This document shows, piece by piece, positions 20,175 through 29,162 of a stretch of DNA of 64,000 nucleotides. Position numbers and translations under genes: made by a program. This stretch comes from Teichococcus aerophilus. GTDB lineage: Bacteria; Pseudomonadota; Alphaproteobacteria; Acetobacterales; Acetobacteraceae. The notes under the pieces are model-generated. The model saw only the letters and a list, made by a program, of their open reading frames with translations, had not been told where the DNA came from and did not search any database. The stretch lies in assembly GCF_014490485.1 (NCBI RefSeq), contig NZ_JACTVA010000009.1, forward strand, positions 1 through 64,000, in the 5' to 3' direction. Each line of letters opens with the position of its first letter. Position 1 is the first letter of the stretch.

Positions 20175-20209
20175 TTCCTCCTTCCGACTGAACCGCGAAA
20201 GATACGACG

Positions 20210-21220
20210 ATGAAGGTGTTGATCTGCGACGAACCCGGCAAGCTGTCGGTGATCGACCGCCCGGAGCCGCAGCCCAAGGCGGGCGAGGTTCTGGTGCGCA
20301 TCAAGCGCGTCGGTATCTGCGGTACGGATTTCCATATCTTCCAGGGCAAGCATCCGTTCCTGGAATACCCCCGCGTCATGGGGCATGAGCTGTCCGGCAC
20401 GGTGGAGCAGGCGCCGGAGGGCAGCAACCTGAAGGCCGGGCAGAACGTCTACATCGTTCCCTACCTGTCCTGCGGGCAGTGCGTCGCCTGCCGCAAGGGC
20501 GTGACCAATGCCTGCCAGAACATCAGCGTGCTGGGTGTGCACAGCGATGGCGGCATGGCCGAGCTGCTGTGCGTGCCCGCCAGCAACGTCGTGCCGGTCG
20601 GCGACACGCCGCTGGAAGACGCGGCGATGATCGAGTTCCTGGCCATCGGCGCGCATGGCGTGAAGCGCGGCGGCATCTCGGCGCAGGACCGCGTTCTGGT
20701 GGTCGGCTCCGGCCCCATCGGCATGTCGGCCATCATCTTCGCCAAGGCGCGCGGCGCGCACGTGACCGTCATGGACATGCGGGAGGACCGGCTGGCCTTC
20801 ACGCAGGACAAGCTGGGCGCGGATGCGCTGCTGCTGGCCAATGTGGATGCGGAAGCCAAGGCGTCCGCCGCCACCAGCGGTGACTTCTTCGACGCCGTGG
20901 TGGACTGCACCGGCAACCTGGCCGCCATGCAGCGCGGCTTCGGCTTCGTCGGCCATGGCGGGCGCTACGTGCTGGTCTCCGTGGTCCGGGACAACGTCAC
21001 CTTCTCCGACCCCGAGTTCCACAAGCGGGAGACCACGCTGTTCGCCAGCCGCAACGCCCAGGCGGATGACTTCGCCGAGGTCGTGCGGCAGATGCAGGCG
21101 GGCAAGGTGCCGACCAAGGCGCTGAACACCCACCGTGGCCCTCTGACGGCCGGGCCGGAGCTGTTCCGCGACTGGATCCGCCCCGAGGCGGGCGTCATCA
21201 AGGCCATTCTGGAAGTCTGA
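20210..21220 (+). CDS. lgoD: Zn-dependent alcohol dehydrogenase, probable L-galactonate 5-dehydrogenase (LgoD-like)
   Basis: MDR-family dehydrogenase of 336 residues. The catalytic zinc ligands are Cys in GICGTDFH (about residue 38) and His-Glu in GHELSG. The structural-zinc Cys set lies in CGQCVACRKGVTNAC. The NAD motif is VVGSGPIGM. Family members oxidise sugar alcohols or aldonates at C5. With UxaB and UxaA alongside, oxidation of L-galactonate to D-tagaturonate is the simplest role; L-gulonate to D-fructuronate is the main alternative. Confidence 0.72.
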   Translation: MKVLICDEPGKLSVIDRPEPQPKAGEVLVRIKRVGICGTDFHIFQGKHPFLEYPRVMGHELSGTVEQAPEGSNLKAGQNVYIVPYLSCGQCVACRKGVTNACQNISVLGVHSDGGMAELLCVPASNVVPVGDTPLEDAAMIEFLAIGAHGVKRGGISAQDRVLVVGSGPIGMSAIIFAKARGAHVTVMDMREDRLAFTQDKLGADALLLANVDAEAKASAATSGDFFDAVVDCTGNLAAMQRGFGFVGHGGRYVLVSVVRDNVTFSDPEFHKRETTLFASRNAQADDFAEVVRQMQAGKVPTKALNTHRGPLTAGPELFRDWIRPEAGVIKAILEV

Positions 21221-21227
21221 CCGCGCC

Positions 21228-22751
21228 ATGACCGCACCGCGTACGCTGCGCCTGCACGACGCCGACAACGTCGTCGTCGCCATCGATGCCCTGCCGGCCG
21301 GCACGCTGCTGCCCTCCGGGCTGACGGTGACGGAGCGGGTGCCGAAGGGGCACAAGCTTTCCACCACCGGCATCGGGCAGGGGCAGCCGGTGCGGAAGTT
21401 CGGTCAGATCATCGGCTTCGCCGGGCGGGACATCCTGCCCGGCTGCTGGGTGCACGAGCACAACGTCGCCATTCAGGATTTCGAGCGCGACTACGCCTTC
21501 GCCAGCGAGGTGCATGAGGACCAGGTGCTGCGCGCCGGCGAGTTGCCGGCGCATTTCCAGGGCTTCCACCGGGCCGGCGGCAAGGTAGGGACGCGCAACT
21601 ATATCGGCATCCTCAGCTCGGTGAACTGCTCGGCCACCGTCATCGACTTCATTGCCGATGAGGTTGCGCGGTCCGGCATCCTGGCCGACTATCCGAATAT
21701 CGACGGGGTGATCCCGTTCACCCACGGCACCGGCTGCGGCATGGGCAGCAAGGGCGAGGAATTCGATATCCTGGCCCGCACGCAGTGGGGCTATGCCAGC
21801 CATCCCAACTTCGCCGCCGTGCTGGTGGTCGGGCTGGGCTGCGAGGTGTTCCAGATCCCCCGCCTGAAGGATGCCTACGGCATCACCGAGGGCGAGCATT
21901 TCCAGAGCCTGACGATCCAGGAGATCGGCGGCACCCGCAAGGCGATCGCCAGCGGCGTGGCCAAGGTGCGGGAGATGCTGCCCTTCGCCAATCGCTGCCA
22001 GCGGGAAGCGGCACCGGCTTCGGCGCTGACGCTGGCGCTGCAATGCGGCGGGTCGGACGGCTATTCCGGCATGACCGCCAACCCCGCGCTGGGTGCGGCG
22101 GCGGACCTGCTGGTGCGCAACGGCGGCACCGCCATCCTGTCCGAGACACCGGAGATCTTCGGCGCCGAGCATCTGCTGACCCGCCGGGCGGAAAGCCGGG
22201 AAGTGGGCCAGAAGATCGTCGACCTGATCGAATGGTGGAAGGACTACGCGGCGCGCGCGGGCGGGGAGCTGAACAACAATCCGTCCCCCGGCAACAAGGC
22301 TGGCGGCCTGACCACCATCCTGGAGAAATCGCTGGGCGCGGCGGCGAAGGGCGGCACCGCGACGCTGCGCGGCGTCTACCGCTATGCCGAGCAGATCGAC
22401 CGCAAGGGCTTCGTGTTCATGGACACGCCGGGCTACGACCCGGTGGCCGCGACCGGGCAGGTGGCGGGCGGCGCCAATGTGCTGTGCTTCACCACCGGCC
22501 GTGGTTCCGCCTATGGCTGCAAGCCCACGCCCTCGATCAAGCTGGCGACGAATTCCGACCTGTACCGGCGGATGGAGGACGACATGGATATCGACTGCGG
22601 CGATATCCTCGAAGGCGTCTCCATCGAGGCGAAGGGGCGGCAGATCTTCCAGACGATCCTCGACATCGCTTCAGGCGAGAAGTCGAAATCCGAACAGCTG
22701 GGCTACGGGCGTAACGAATTCGTGCCCTGGCAGATCGGCGCCACGATGTGA
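21228..22751 (+). CDS. uxaA: Altronate dehydratase UxaA
   Basis: Iron-dependent dehydratase turning D-altronate into 2-keto-3-deoxy-D-gluconate. The 507-residue product joins the N-terminal SAF-like domain (about 1-95) and the large catalytic domain carrying GTRNYIGILSSVNCSA, FTHGTGCGM, ALQCGGSDGYSG and TTGRGSAYGCKPTPSIK. It starts 7 bases after the dehydrogenase gene and ends the operon. Its stop almost touches the convergent small gene. Confidence 0.93.
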   Translation: MTAPRTLRLHDADNVVVAIDALPAGTLLPSGLTVTERVPKGHKLSTTGIGQGQPVRKFGQIIGFAGRDILPGCWVHEHNVAIQDFERDYAFASEVHEDQVLRAGELPAHFQGFHRAGGKVGTRNYIGILSSVNCSATVIDFIADEVARSGILADYPNIDGVIPFTHGTGCGMGSKGEEFDILARTQWGYASHPNFAAVLVVGLGCEVFQIPRLKDAYGITEGEHFQSLTIQEIGGTRKAIASGVAKVREMLPFANRCQREAAPASALTLALQCGGSDGYSGMTANPALGAAADLLVRNGGTAILSETPEIFGAEHLLTRRAESREVGQKIVDLIEWWKDYAARAGGELNNNPSPGNKAGGLTTILEKSLGAAAKGGTATLRGVYRYAEQIDRKGFVFMDTPGYDPVAATGQVAGGANVLCFTTGRGSAYGCKPTPSIKLATNSDLYRRMEDDMDIDCGDILEGVSIEAKGRQIFQTILDIASGEKSKSEQLGYGRNEFVPWQIGATM

Positions 22752-22755
22752 GGCA

Positions 22756-23094
22756 TCAGCCCGGCAGGCAGCGCGTCACGTCCTCATGCCCACGGGCGAG
22801 GACGGGGCGGGTGCCTTCCGGGCACTGGGTCTGCGCCCGGGATGCCGCCGGCAGCCCGCGGTCCCACCCCGGGGCGGGAGAGCCGAAGCCGGAGGCCGAG
22901 CCGCCGCCACGCCGGCCGCCGGCGCCATCGCAGCGGCCAGGCGCGCCACGGACCGGCGTGCCGCCATTCGGGCAAAGCCAACGGCGGAGTTCCTGGAGCT
23001 GGGCGGCGCTGGGGCGGCGGTACTCCGCCGCGGCGGCTTCCAGGCCCGGCAGCAGCAGGCCGAGGGTCAGGAGGAGTGCCACGACGCGCTTCAT
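22756..23094 (-). CDS. Small secreted protein of unknown function
   Basis: The ATG at 23094 gives 112 residues: a signal peptide ([24 protein letters not shown], here split as MKRVVALLLTL and [13 protein letters not shown]), a short conserved-looking segment with Cys (LRRWLCPNGGTPV) and a Gly/Arg-rich middle. The end carries two more Cys (QTQCPEGTRPV, TRCLPG). The frame extends upstream to 23241 without a signal sequence, so the internal start is preferred. I do not recognise the family. Confidence 0.55.
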   Translation of the reverse strand: MKRVVALLLTLGLLLPGLEAAAAEYRRPSAAQLQELRRWLCPNGGTPVRGAPGRCDGAGGRRGGGSASGFGSPAPGWDRGLPAASRAQTQCPEGTRPVLARGHEDVTRCLPG

Positions 23095-23230
23095 GCGCCG
23101 ACGTATGGCACGGGGCAGGGCGGGCTGGAACCCGCATCCACCGCACCGGTGCGCCACTGATACATTCCGTAAGACAACAAAACGTTCCGTGCCCGAGGAA
23201 GCCCTTGAAGCAAACCGCGGGGATGGCAAC

Positions 23231-23539
23231 ATGAGGGGCATGGATCAGCAGTTCCGTGACCGCCCTGTCATCGACATGACTCCGGAAGGCGAGTTCCGGG
23301 GCCCCGCGCCTTCGCGCAAGGGCTTCCTGGACAAAGCCTTGGCCCGGGTCGGGGGCATTGCCGCCCTGGTGGCCATTGTGGCCGGCGGCGTCGTGGTGGC
23401 CGGCGTGGCCATCGCCTTCTTTGCCCTTGCGCTGCCCATCGCCGCCCTGGCGGGGTTGGTGGCCTTTGGCAGCATGTGGTGGCGCATGCGACGCGCGGGC
23501 CAGCAGGGCCGCGGCTTCGTGCATGTGATGCGGCGCTGA
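23231..23539 (+). CDS. Small membrane protein of unknown function
   Basis: 102 residues from ATG 23231 (or 99 from 23240, where GAGGGG sits very close). The hydrophilic N-terminus (about 35 residues, MDQQFRDRPVIDMTPEGEFRG) is followed by two adjacent hydrophobic helices (about 42-85) and a basic tail (WWRMRRAGQQGRGFVHVMRR). No known domain is recognised. It is divergent from the small secreted protein and overlaps the next gene by 64 bases. Confidence 0.6.
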   Translation: MRGMDQQFRDRPVIDMTPEGEFRGPAPSRKGFLDKALARVGGIAALVAIVAGGVVVAGVAIAFFALALPIAALAGLVAFGSMWWRMRRAGQQGRGFVHVMRR

Positions 23540-23880
23540 GCCGCCGCACACCCGATTTTTCCATCGACCCGACCCGGCTCTATGAGGTCGGGGACGACGG
23601 CGGTGTCTTCATCCAGACCCCAGCGCCCGCGGCGAAAAGGACCGCGCGGCGCGTTTGGTATTGGTGGGCCGGCGCCGTGCTAGCCAATGCCGCCAGCGCA
23701 GGTGGTGCGGCCCTGGGCTTCGCCTTTGGCGGCCGCCCGGTTGGCGCCGCCATGGGCATGGTGGTGCTGTGCACCGCGCCGCTGCTGGCCGTGGCGCCCG
23801 CCATCGTCTGGCGCGGGCAGCATCGTGAACGGCGCAAGCTGTACGAACGTCCCGACCAGTTTGGCCGCCCCGCCCGCTGA
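23476..23880 (+). CDS. Hypothetical membrane protein, start uncertain
   Basis: The last 100 residues look coding: DFSIDPTRLYEVGDDGGVFIQ, then two hydrophobic helices (WYWWAGAVLANAASAGGAALGF split by Gly; MGMVVLCTAPLLAVAPAIVW) and a charged end. The only usual starts in frame are GTGs at 23476/23479, inside the previous gene. This gives 134 residues with an unlikely first 25. A non-standard start near 23540 is possible. Function unknown. Confidence 0.45.
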   Translation: MVAHATRGPAGPRLRACDAALSRRTPDFSIDPTRLYEVGDDGGVFIQTPAPAAKRTARRVWYWWAGAVLANAASAGGAALGFAFGGRPVGAAMGMVVLCTAPLLAVAPAIVWRGQHRERRKLYERPDQFGRPAR

Positions 23881-23913
23881 AGGCGCTTCCCCCCCTGGTC
23901 TACCTGCGGCGTG

Positions 23914-25419
23914 TTAGCGCATGGCCTGCCCCGGCACCCGGTGGCGAAAGGCCAGGGCCTCCGCCATGTGCGCCCGCCGGATCACCTCATCCCCTGCCAA
24001 GTCGGCGATGCTGCGCGCCACCCGGAAGCAGCGGGTAAAGCCGCGGCTGGAGAGCCCCAGCTGCACCGCCGCGCGCTCGGCCAGGGAAAGCGCATCGGGG
24101 TCGGTGCGCCCCGTCAGCTCTTCCAGCGTCGCCTCGGCGTTCACGGTGCCGGAGCGGTCCCGTTGCAGCGCGCGGGCCTGGGCGACGCGGCGGGCGACGG
24201 CGGGGCTGTTCTCGCCGCGCGGGGCGCGGGCCAGTTCGCTGGGCGGAATGGGCGCCATGCCGATAGTCAGGTCCATGCGGTCCAGCAGCGGGCCCGAAAG
24301 CCGGCCTTGATACTGCTCGCCACAGCGGGGCGCCTGGCCGCATTCGCGCGGCTGGTCGCCCAGGTGGCCGCAGCGGCACGGGTTCATCGCCGCCACCAGT
24401 TGGACGCGGGCAGGGTAGGTGACATGCGCGGCGGCACGGCTGATGGTGCAGACGCCGCTTTCCATGGGCTGCCGCAATGCCTCCAGCGCCGGGCGGGGGA
24501 ATTCCGGCCACTCATCCAAGAACAGCACGCCGCGATGCGCCAGGCTGATCTCGCCCGGCTTGGCGCGCGGGCCGCCACCCACCAGCGCCGCCTGGCTGGC
24601 CGAGTGATGCGGATCCCTGAACGGGGGGCGGGAGGAGATGCGGCCGTGCTCGATCAGCCCGGCGACGCTGCGGACCAGGCTGACTTCCAGTGCCTCGCGC
24701 GGCGTCAGGTCCGGTAGCAGGGTGGGCAGGCGCGCCGCCAGCATGGACTTGCCGGAGCCGGGTGGTCCAATCAGCAGCAGATTGTGCTGGCCGGCGGCGG
24801 CAATCTCCATCGCCCGCTTGGCGCTTTCCTGCCCCTTCACGTCGGAAAGGCAGGGGCCGCCCGGTGCCTCCGCCTGCAGGGCCGGTGCGGCGGGCGGCGC
24901 CAGCACCTGCCGTCCGGTCAGGTGCGCGATCAATTGCCGCAGGTCCCCAGCGGCGAGGATTTCGATCTCGCCAGCCCAGGCAGCTTCTGGCCCCTGGGCT
25001 CCGGGGCAGATCAGCCCCAGCCCGCGCGCGGCGGCGCCGAGCGCGGCGGGCAGGATGCCGGCGACGGGGCCGATGGCGCCGTCCAGCGCCAGCTCCCCCA
25101 GCGCGGCGAAGCCGGCCAGTTCCTCGCGCGGCACCACATCCATCGCCGCCAGCACGGCGAGGGCGATGGGCAAGTCGAAATGCGAGCCTTCCTTCTGGAT
25201 ATCGGCGGGCGCCAGGTTCACCAGCACCCGCTTTGGCGGCAGGGAAAGGCCCAGGCCGGTTAGCGCGGCGCGCACCCGTTCCCGACTTTCCGCCACGGCT
25301 TTGTCTGGCAGGCCGACAACCATGAAGGCGGGCAGCCCGGCCGAGATCTGCACCTGCACTTCGACTGGCAGGGTCTCGATACCGGAAAAGGCGAAGGTCG
25401 CCAGCCGCGCGATGCTCAT
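23914..25419 (-). CDS. comM: YifB/ComM-family Mg-chelatase-like AAA+ ATPase
   Basis: 501-residue hexameric helicase-like ATPase; ComM promotes branch migration during natural transformation. The N-terminal domain is Lon-protease-like (MSIARLATFAFSGIETLPVEVQ). The AAA core has Walker A GPPGSGKSM (about residue 217), Walker B VLFLDEWPEF and sensor/arginine-finger region LLDRMDLTIGM. The C-terminal Mg-chelatase domain ends the protein. Four Cys (MNPCRCGHLGDQPRECGQAPRCG) form the zinc-finger-like insert typical of the family. Confidence 0.93.
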   Translation of the reverse strand: MSIARLATFAFSGIETLPVEVQVQISAGLPAFMVVGLPDKAVAESRERVRAALTGLGLSLPPKRVLVNLAPADIQKEGSHFDLPIALAVLAAMDVVPREELAGFAALGELALDGAIGPVAGILPAALGAAARGLGLICPGAQGPEAAWAGEIEILAAGDLRQLIAHLTGRQVLAPPAAPALQAEAPGGPCLSDVKGQESAKRAMEIAAAGQHNLLLIGPPGSGKSMLAARLPTLLPDLTPREALEVSLVRSVAGLIEHGRISSRPPFRDPHHSASQAALVGGGPRAKPGEISLAHRGVLFLDEWPEFPRPALEALRQPMESGVCTISRAAAHVTYPARVQLVAAMNPCRCGHLGDQPRECGQAPRCGEQYQGRLSGPLLDRMDLTIGMAPIPPSELARAPRGENSPAVARRVAQARALQRDRSGTVNAEATLEELTGRTDPDALSLAERAAVQLGLSSRGFTRCFRVARSIADLAGDEVIRRAHMAEALAFRHRVPGQAMR

Positions 25420-25463
25420 GCCTGAGCGGTAGCGCGGCCAGCGACGTTTTTCAACTTAGAGGT

Positions 25464-26495
25464 TTATCGACCCCAGGCGTTGAGGAAGCGTTCCAGCAGA
25501 CCACCGATCACCTCCACCGCATAGCCGCCTTCCTGCACCAGCACCGTGGGCAGGTTCAGCGCGGCCAGCTTCTTCGCCGCCCTGGCGAAGCCGTCGGCGC
25601 TGACGGAGAGGAAGCTCAGCGGCTCATGCTCCGAGGCATCGAAGCCCAGCGGCACCACCAGGGCGTCGGCACCGAACTCCTGCACCCGGGCAATGGCGGC
25701 GTCGATGGCGGCCAGCCAGGTGTCGTCGGTGGTGCCGCGCGCCAGGGGCAGGTTGACGTTGAAGCCGGCCCCGGCCCCCGCGCCGGTTTCGCCGGCATGG
25801 CCGACATACCAGGGATAATAGCCGCTCGGGTCGCCATGCACGGAGAGGGTCAGCACGTCGGCGCGCTGCCAAAAGATGCCCTGGGTACCGTTGCCGTGGT
25901 GGGCATCGATGTCCAGCGTGGCGACCTTGGCCGCACCGGCCGCGCGCAGCCGCTCCGCCGCCAGGGCACTGTTGTTGATGTAGCAGTGGCCACCGGCCCG
26001 GCCCGCATAGGCGTGGTGGCCGGGCGGCCGGCACAGCGCGTAGGCGGTACCGCCTTGCGCCACCGAATCGGCCGCCGCCAGCGCGACGCCGGCGGCGCCC
26101 GCCGCGGCTTCCCAGGTACCGGGGCCGATGGGGCAGGCCGTGTCGGCGGTGTACCAACCGACGCGGCCAATGATGCTGTCCGGGCAGATGGCGCCCTGTT
26201 CCAGCATCTCGGGCGAGGGGTGCATGTTGGCCACGGCTTCCGGCCCATGTTCCTGCAGGCCGTTCCAGGCACGGGTAGCGCCTTCCAGGAAGTCGATATA
26301 GCCGGCGTCGTGCAACGTCAGCAGGGCTTCCCGCGTCGCGGCGCCGGGCTCCTGCGGCGCCAGCCCCATGCGGTGCAGCGCGGCGAGCAAGGCACCGGCA
26401 CGTTCCGGCACCTCGAAGTTACGGCGCACCTGGCCGCGCTGGAGGAAGAATTGCGGCGTGTGCCGCAGCTGGGCGGGGTCGGCAAAGGTCTGCAT
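25464..26495 (-). CDS. Histone-deacetylase-family amidohydrolase (acetylpolyamine deacetylase-like)
   Basis: Zn-dependent deacetylase/amidohydrolase of the arginase-deacetylase fold, 343 residues from the ATG at 26495. Hallmarks: paired catalytic His in RPPGHHAY, metal ligands in ATLDIDAHHGNGTQ, SVHGDPSGYYP, the second Asp ligand in LGFDASEHEP, and the C-terminal VQEGGYAVE with the catalytic Tyr. Bacterial relatives remove acyl groups from polyamines or other amides. It is divergent from the peptide-uptake operon with only 85 bases between, so the two may be co-regulated. Confidence 0.88.
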   Translation of the reverse strand: MQTFADPAQLRHTPQFFLQRGQVRRNFEVPERAGALLAALHRMGLAPQEPGAATREALLTLHDAGYIDFLEGATRAWNGLQEHGPEAVANMHPSPEMLEQGAICPDSIIGRVGWYTADTACPIGPGTWEAAAGAAGVALAAADSVAQGGTAYALCRPPGHHAYAGRAGGHCYINNSALAAERLRAAGAAKVATLDIDAHHGNGTQGIFWQRADVLTLSVHGDPSGYYPWYVGHAGETGAGAGAGFNVNLPLARGTTDDTWLAAIDAAIARVQEFGADALVVPLGFDASEHEPLSFLSVSADGFARAAKKLAALNLPTVLVQEGGYAVEVIGGLLERFLNAWGR

Positions 26496-26580
26496 GGTCC
26501 CGAACGCTAAGCCTGACGGGTGGGCTTGTCGATCCGGTGCGACGAAGGCTAGCGTCGCTTCCAAGGGAAGCTCAACGGAG

Positions 26581-28179
26581 ATGAAAACCATGACGACATT
26601 GTCGCGTCGCGGCCTGATGGCTGCTGCCGCCACCCTGCCGGTGCTCTGGCGTGTCGAGGATGCCATCGCCCAGGGCGTCCAGCCCAAGCGTGGCGGTACG
26701 CTGACCACCATCGTGAACCCCGAGCCGCCGGTGCTGCATATCGGCGTCAACAACCAGGCCCCGACGCTGATCGTCGGCGGCAAGATGTTCCAGGGGCTGC
26801 TGCGCTACGACGCGCAGCTGAAGCCGCTGCCGGAACTGGCCAAGAGCTGGGAGGTGAGCGCCGACGGGCTGGAATACACCTTCCACCTGCAGGAAAACGT
26901 CAAGTTCCATGATGGCAAGCCGATGACGTCCGAGGACGTCGTCTTCTCCATCATGAAGTTCCACATGGAAGTCTCGCCCCGTGCGCGCGGCGTCTTCGCC
27001 CGCATCAAGGAGGGCGTGGCGGTCAACCCGACCACGGCGAAGTTCGTCCTCTCCGAGCCGTTCGAGCCGTTCCTGCTGATGTTCGACGTTACCGTCTCGG
27101 CCATCGTGCCGAAGCATCTGTTTGAGGGGCAGGACTTCCGGCAGGCGCCGGCGGTGGCGCGGCCGGTCGGCACCGGGCCGTTCAAGTTCGCCGAGTGGCA
27201 GCGCGGCAACTTCATCAAGCTTGAGCGGTTCGACGAGTACTGGAAGCCGGGCCAGCCCTACCTGGACGCCATCATCTACCGCGTCGTGCCGGACAGCCAG
27301 AGCCGCCGCCTCGCGCTGGAATCCGGCCAGGTCATCCTCACCCAGTCCAACGACATCGAGCCGTTCGACGTGCCGCAGATGCGCGCCCGCCCGAACCTGG
27401 AGGTGAAGACCACCGGCTGGGAATACATGGGCCCACTGATGTGGGTGGAATTCAACCACCGCGTGAAGCCGCTGGACGACGTGCGGGTACGCCGCGCGCT
27501 AACGATGGCGGTGAATCGCGACTTCATTGCCCAGCGCCTGTGGTTTGGCATCGGCAAGCCGGCGACGGGGCCGTTCAACAGCTCCACCCGCTTCTATGAT
27601 GCCAGCGCCAAGGCGCCGGGCTTCGACGTCAACGCCGCCAAGGCGCTGCTGGACGAAGCCGGGCTGAAGCCGAACGCCCAGGGCGTGCGCTTCACCATCA
27701 AGCACATGTCGCTGCCCTATGGCGAGGTGTTCACCCGCCTGGGCGAGTTCCTGCGTCAGGCCTTCCGCCAGGTCGGCGTCGATCTGCAGCTGGAGAGCGT
27801 GGATGTCGGCACGTGGTCCCAGCGCACGGCGAACTGGGATTTCGATACCACCATCAACTACCTCTACCAGTATGGCGACCCGACGTTGGGTGTGGAGCGC
27901 AGCTACGTCTCCACCAACATCAAGAAGATCCTGTTCTCCAACGTCTCCGGCTACGCCAACCCGCAGGTGGACGAGCTGTTCGCCAAGGGCCGCGATGCCG
28001 CGGACCCGAAGGTGCGGCAGGAAGCCTTCTCCGCCGTGCAGAAGATCCTGGTGAGCGACGTACCGCTGCTGTGGCTGATGGAGATGTCGTTCCCCACCAT
28101 CTACGACAAGAAGCTGAACAACGTGATCACCACCGGCGCCGGTGTGCACGCCAGCTTCGACGACGTCTTCCTGGCCTGA
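26581..28179 (+). CDS. Dipeptide/oligopeptide-type ABC transporter substrate-binding protein
   Basis: SBP family 5 protein of 532 residues. The N-terminus LSRRGLMAAAATLPVLW has the twin-arginine look, and the signal peptide ends near AIAQ (about residue 31). Core family motifs are LLRYDAQLKPLPELAKSWEV, VKFHDGKPMTSEDVVFS and VRVRRALTMAVNRDFI. ATG 26581 follows CTCAACGGAG. The stop overlaps the permease start. Family members bind peptides, nickel or glutathione; neighbouring hydrolases favour peptide- or amide-like cargo. Confidence 0.92.
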   Translation: MKTMTTLSRRGLMAAAATLPVLWRVEDAIAQGVQPKRGGTLTTIVNPEPPVLHIGVNNQAPTLIVGGKMFQGLLRYDAQLKPLPELAKSWEVSADGLEYTFHLQENVKFHDGKPMTSEDVVFSIMKFHMEVSPRARGVFARIKEGVAVNPTTAKFVLSEPFEPFLLMFDVTVSAIVPKHLFEGQDFRQAPAVARPVGTGPFKFAEWQRGNFIKLERFDEYWKPGQPYLDAIIYRVVPDSQSRRLALESGQVILTQSNDIEPFDVPQMRARPNLEVKTTGWEYMGPLMWVEFNHRVKPLDDVRVRRALTMAVNRDFIAQRLWFGIGKPATGPFNSSTRFYDASAKAPGFDVNAAKALLDEAGLKPNAQGVRFTIKHMSLPYGEVFTRLGEFLRQAFRQVGVDLQLESVDVGTWSQRTANWDFDTTINYLYQYGDPTLGVERSYVSTNIKKILFSNVSGYANPQVDELFAKGRDAADPKVRQEAFSAVQKILVSDVPLLWLMEMSFPTIYDKKLNNVITTGAGVHASFDDVFLA

Positions 28180-29162
28180 TGGAGCTGTCCCGTCTGCCCG
28201 CCTACCTGGCGGGCCGTCTGGTCAAGGCGGCGATCGTGATTCTCGCGATCGTCGTCTGCAATTTCTTCCTGATCCACGCCGCCCCCGGTGACCCGGCGAG
28301 CATCATCGCCGGCCAGTCGGGTTCCGCCGATGCGAGGTTCCTGGAGCAGCTTCGCGCGCAGTTCGGGCTGGACCAGCCGCTTTACGTGCAGTTGTGGATG
28401 TACCTGAAGGGCGTGCTGACGCTCGACCTCGGCTTCAGCCACCGGCAACAGGCCAGCGTCGCTGCCCTGGTGTGGGACCGGCTGCCGGCGACCTTGCTGC
28501 TGACCGGCGCCGCCTTCATCTTCGCCATCGTGCTGGGCGTGACGATGGGCGCGCTGGCGGCGCGGCGCGTGGGCACCTGGTGGGATTCCATCATCACCGT
28601 GCTGGCGCTGGCCTTCTACGCCACGCCGCTGTTCTGGGTCGGGCTGATGCTGGTGCTGCTGTTCAGCGTGACGCTGGAATGGCTGCCCTCCTTCGGCATG
28701 ATGTCCGTGGGCGTGGAAATGTCCGGCATCGGCAAGGTGCTCGATGTCGGCAAGCACCTGTTGCTGCCGGCACTGACGCTGGGGCTGTTCTACGTCGCCG
28801 TCTATGCCCGCCTGTCCCGCGCGACGATGCTGGAAGTGGCGGACCAGGATTTCGTGAAGACCGCGCGGGCCAAGGGCGTGCCGGAAGGCCGCATCCTGCG
28901 CCGGCACATCCTGCGCAACGCCATGCTGCCCGTCATCACCTTCGCCGGCATCCAGGCCGGGCAGCTGATCGGCGGCTCCATCCTGGTGGAGACGGTGTTC
29001 GCCTGGCCGGGCATCGGCCGCCTGGCGTTCGAGGCGCTGCTGGCGCGCGACTACCAGGTGCTGATGGGCGTGTTCTTCTGCACCAGCGTCATGGTGGTGT
29101 TGTTCAACCTGATCACCGACCTGCTCTACGCCGTCGTCGATCCGCGCGTGGAGGTGTCCTGA
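28179..29162 (+). CDS. Peptide-type ABC transporter permease (DppB-like)
   Basis: 327-residue permease with the N-terminal helix and IIAGQSGSADARFLEQLRAQFGLDQPL segment (GQSGSADARFLEQL, RAQFGLDQPL) typical of DppB/OppB, six TM helices and the EAA-like loop TARAKGVPEGRILRRHILRN. It shares TGATG with the binding-protein gene and ATGA-type overlap with the next permease. Confidence 0.94.
   Translation: MELSRLPAYLAGRLVKAAIVILAIVVCNFFLIHAAPGDPASIIAGQSGSADARFLEQLRAQFGLDQPLYVQLWMYLKGVLTLDLGFSHRQQASVAALVWDRLPATLLLTGAAFIFAIVLGVTMGALAARRVGTWWDSIITVLALAFYATPLFWVGLMLVLLFSVTLEWLPSFGMMSVGVEMSGIGKVLDVGKHLLLPALTLGLFYVAVYARLSRATMLEVADQDFVKTARAKGVPEGRILRRHILRNAMLPVITFAGIQAGQLIGGSILVETVFAWPGIGRLAFEALLARDYQVLMGVFFCTSVMVVLFNLITDLLYAVVDPRVEVS

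Noticed and set aside
22748-23230. Plus-strand frame upstream of the small membrane protein as an N-terminal extension
   Set aside because: It is Arg/Pro-rich, antisense to a signal-peptide-bearing small gene, and a start with normal spacing exists at 23231.
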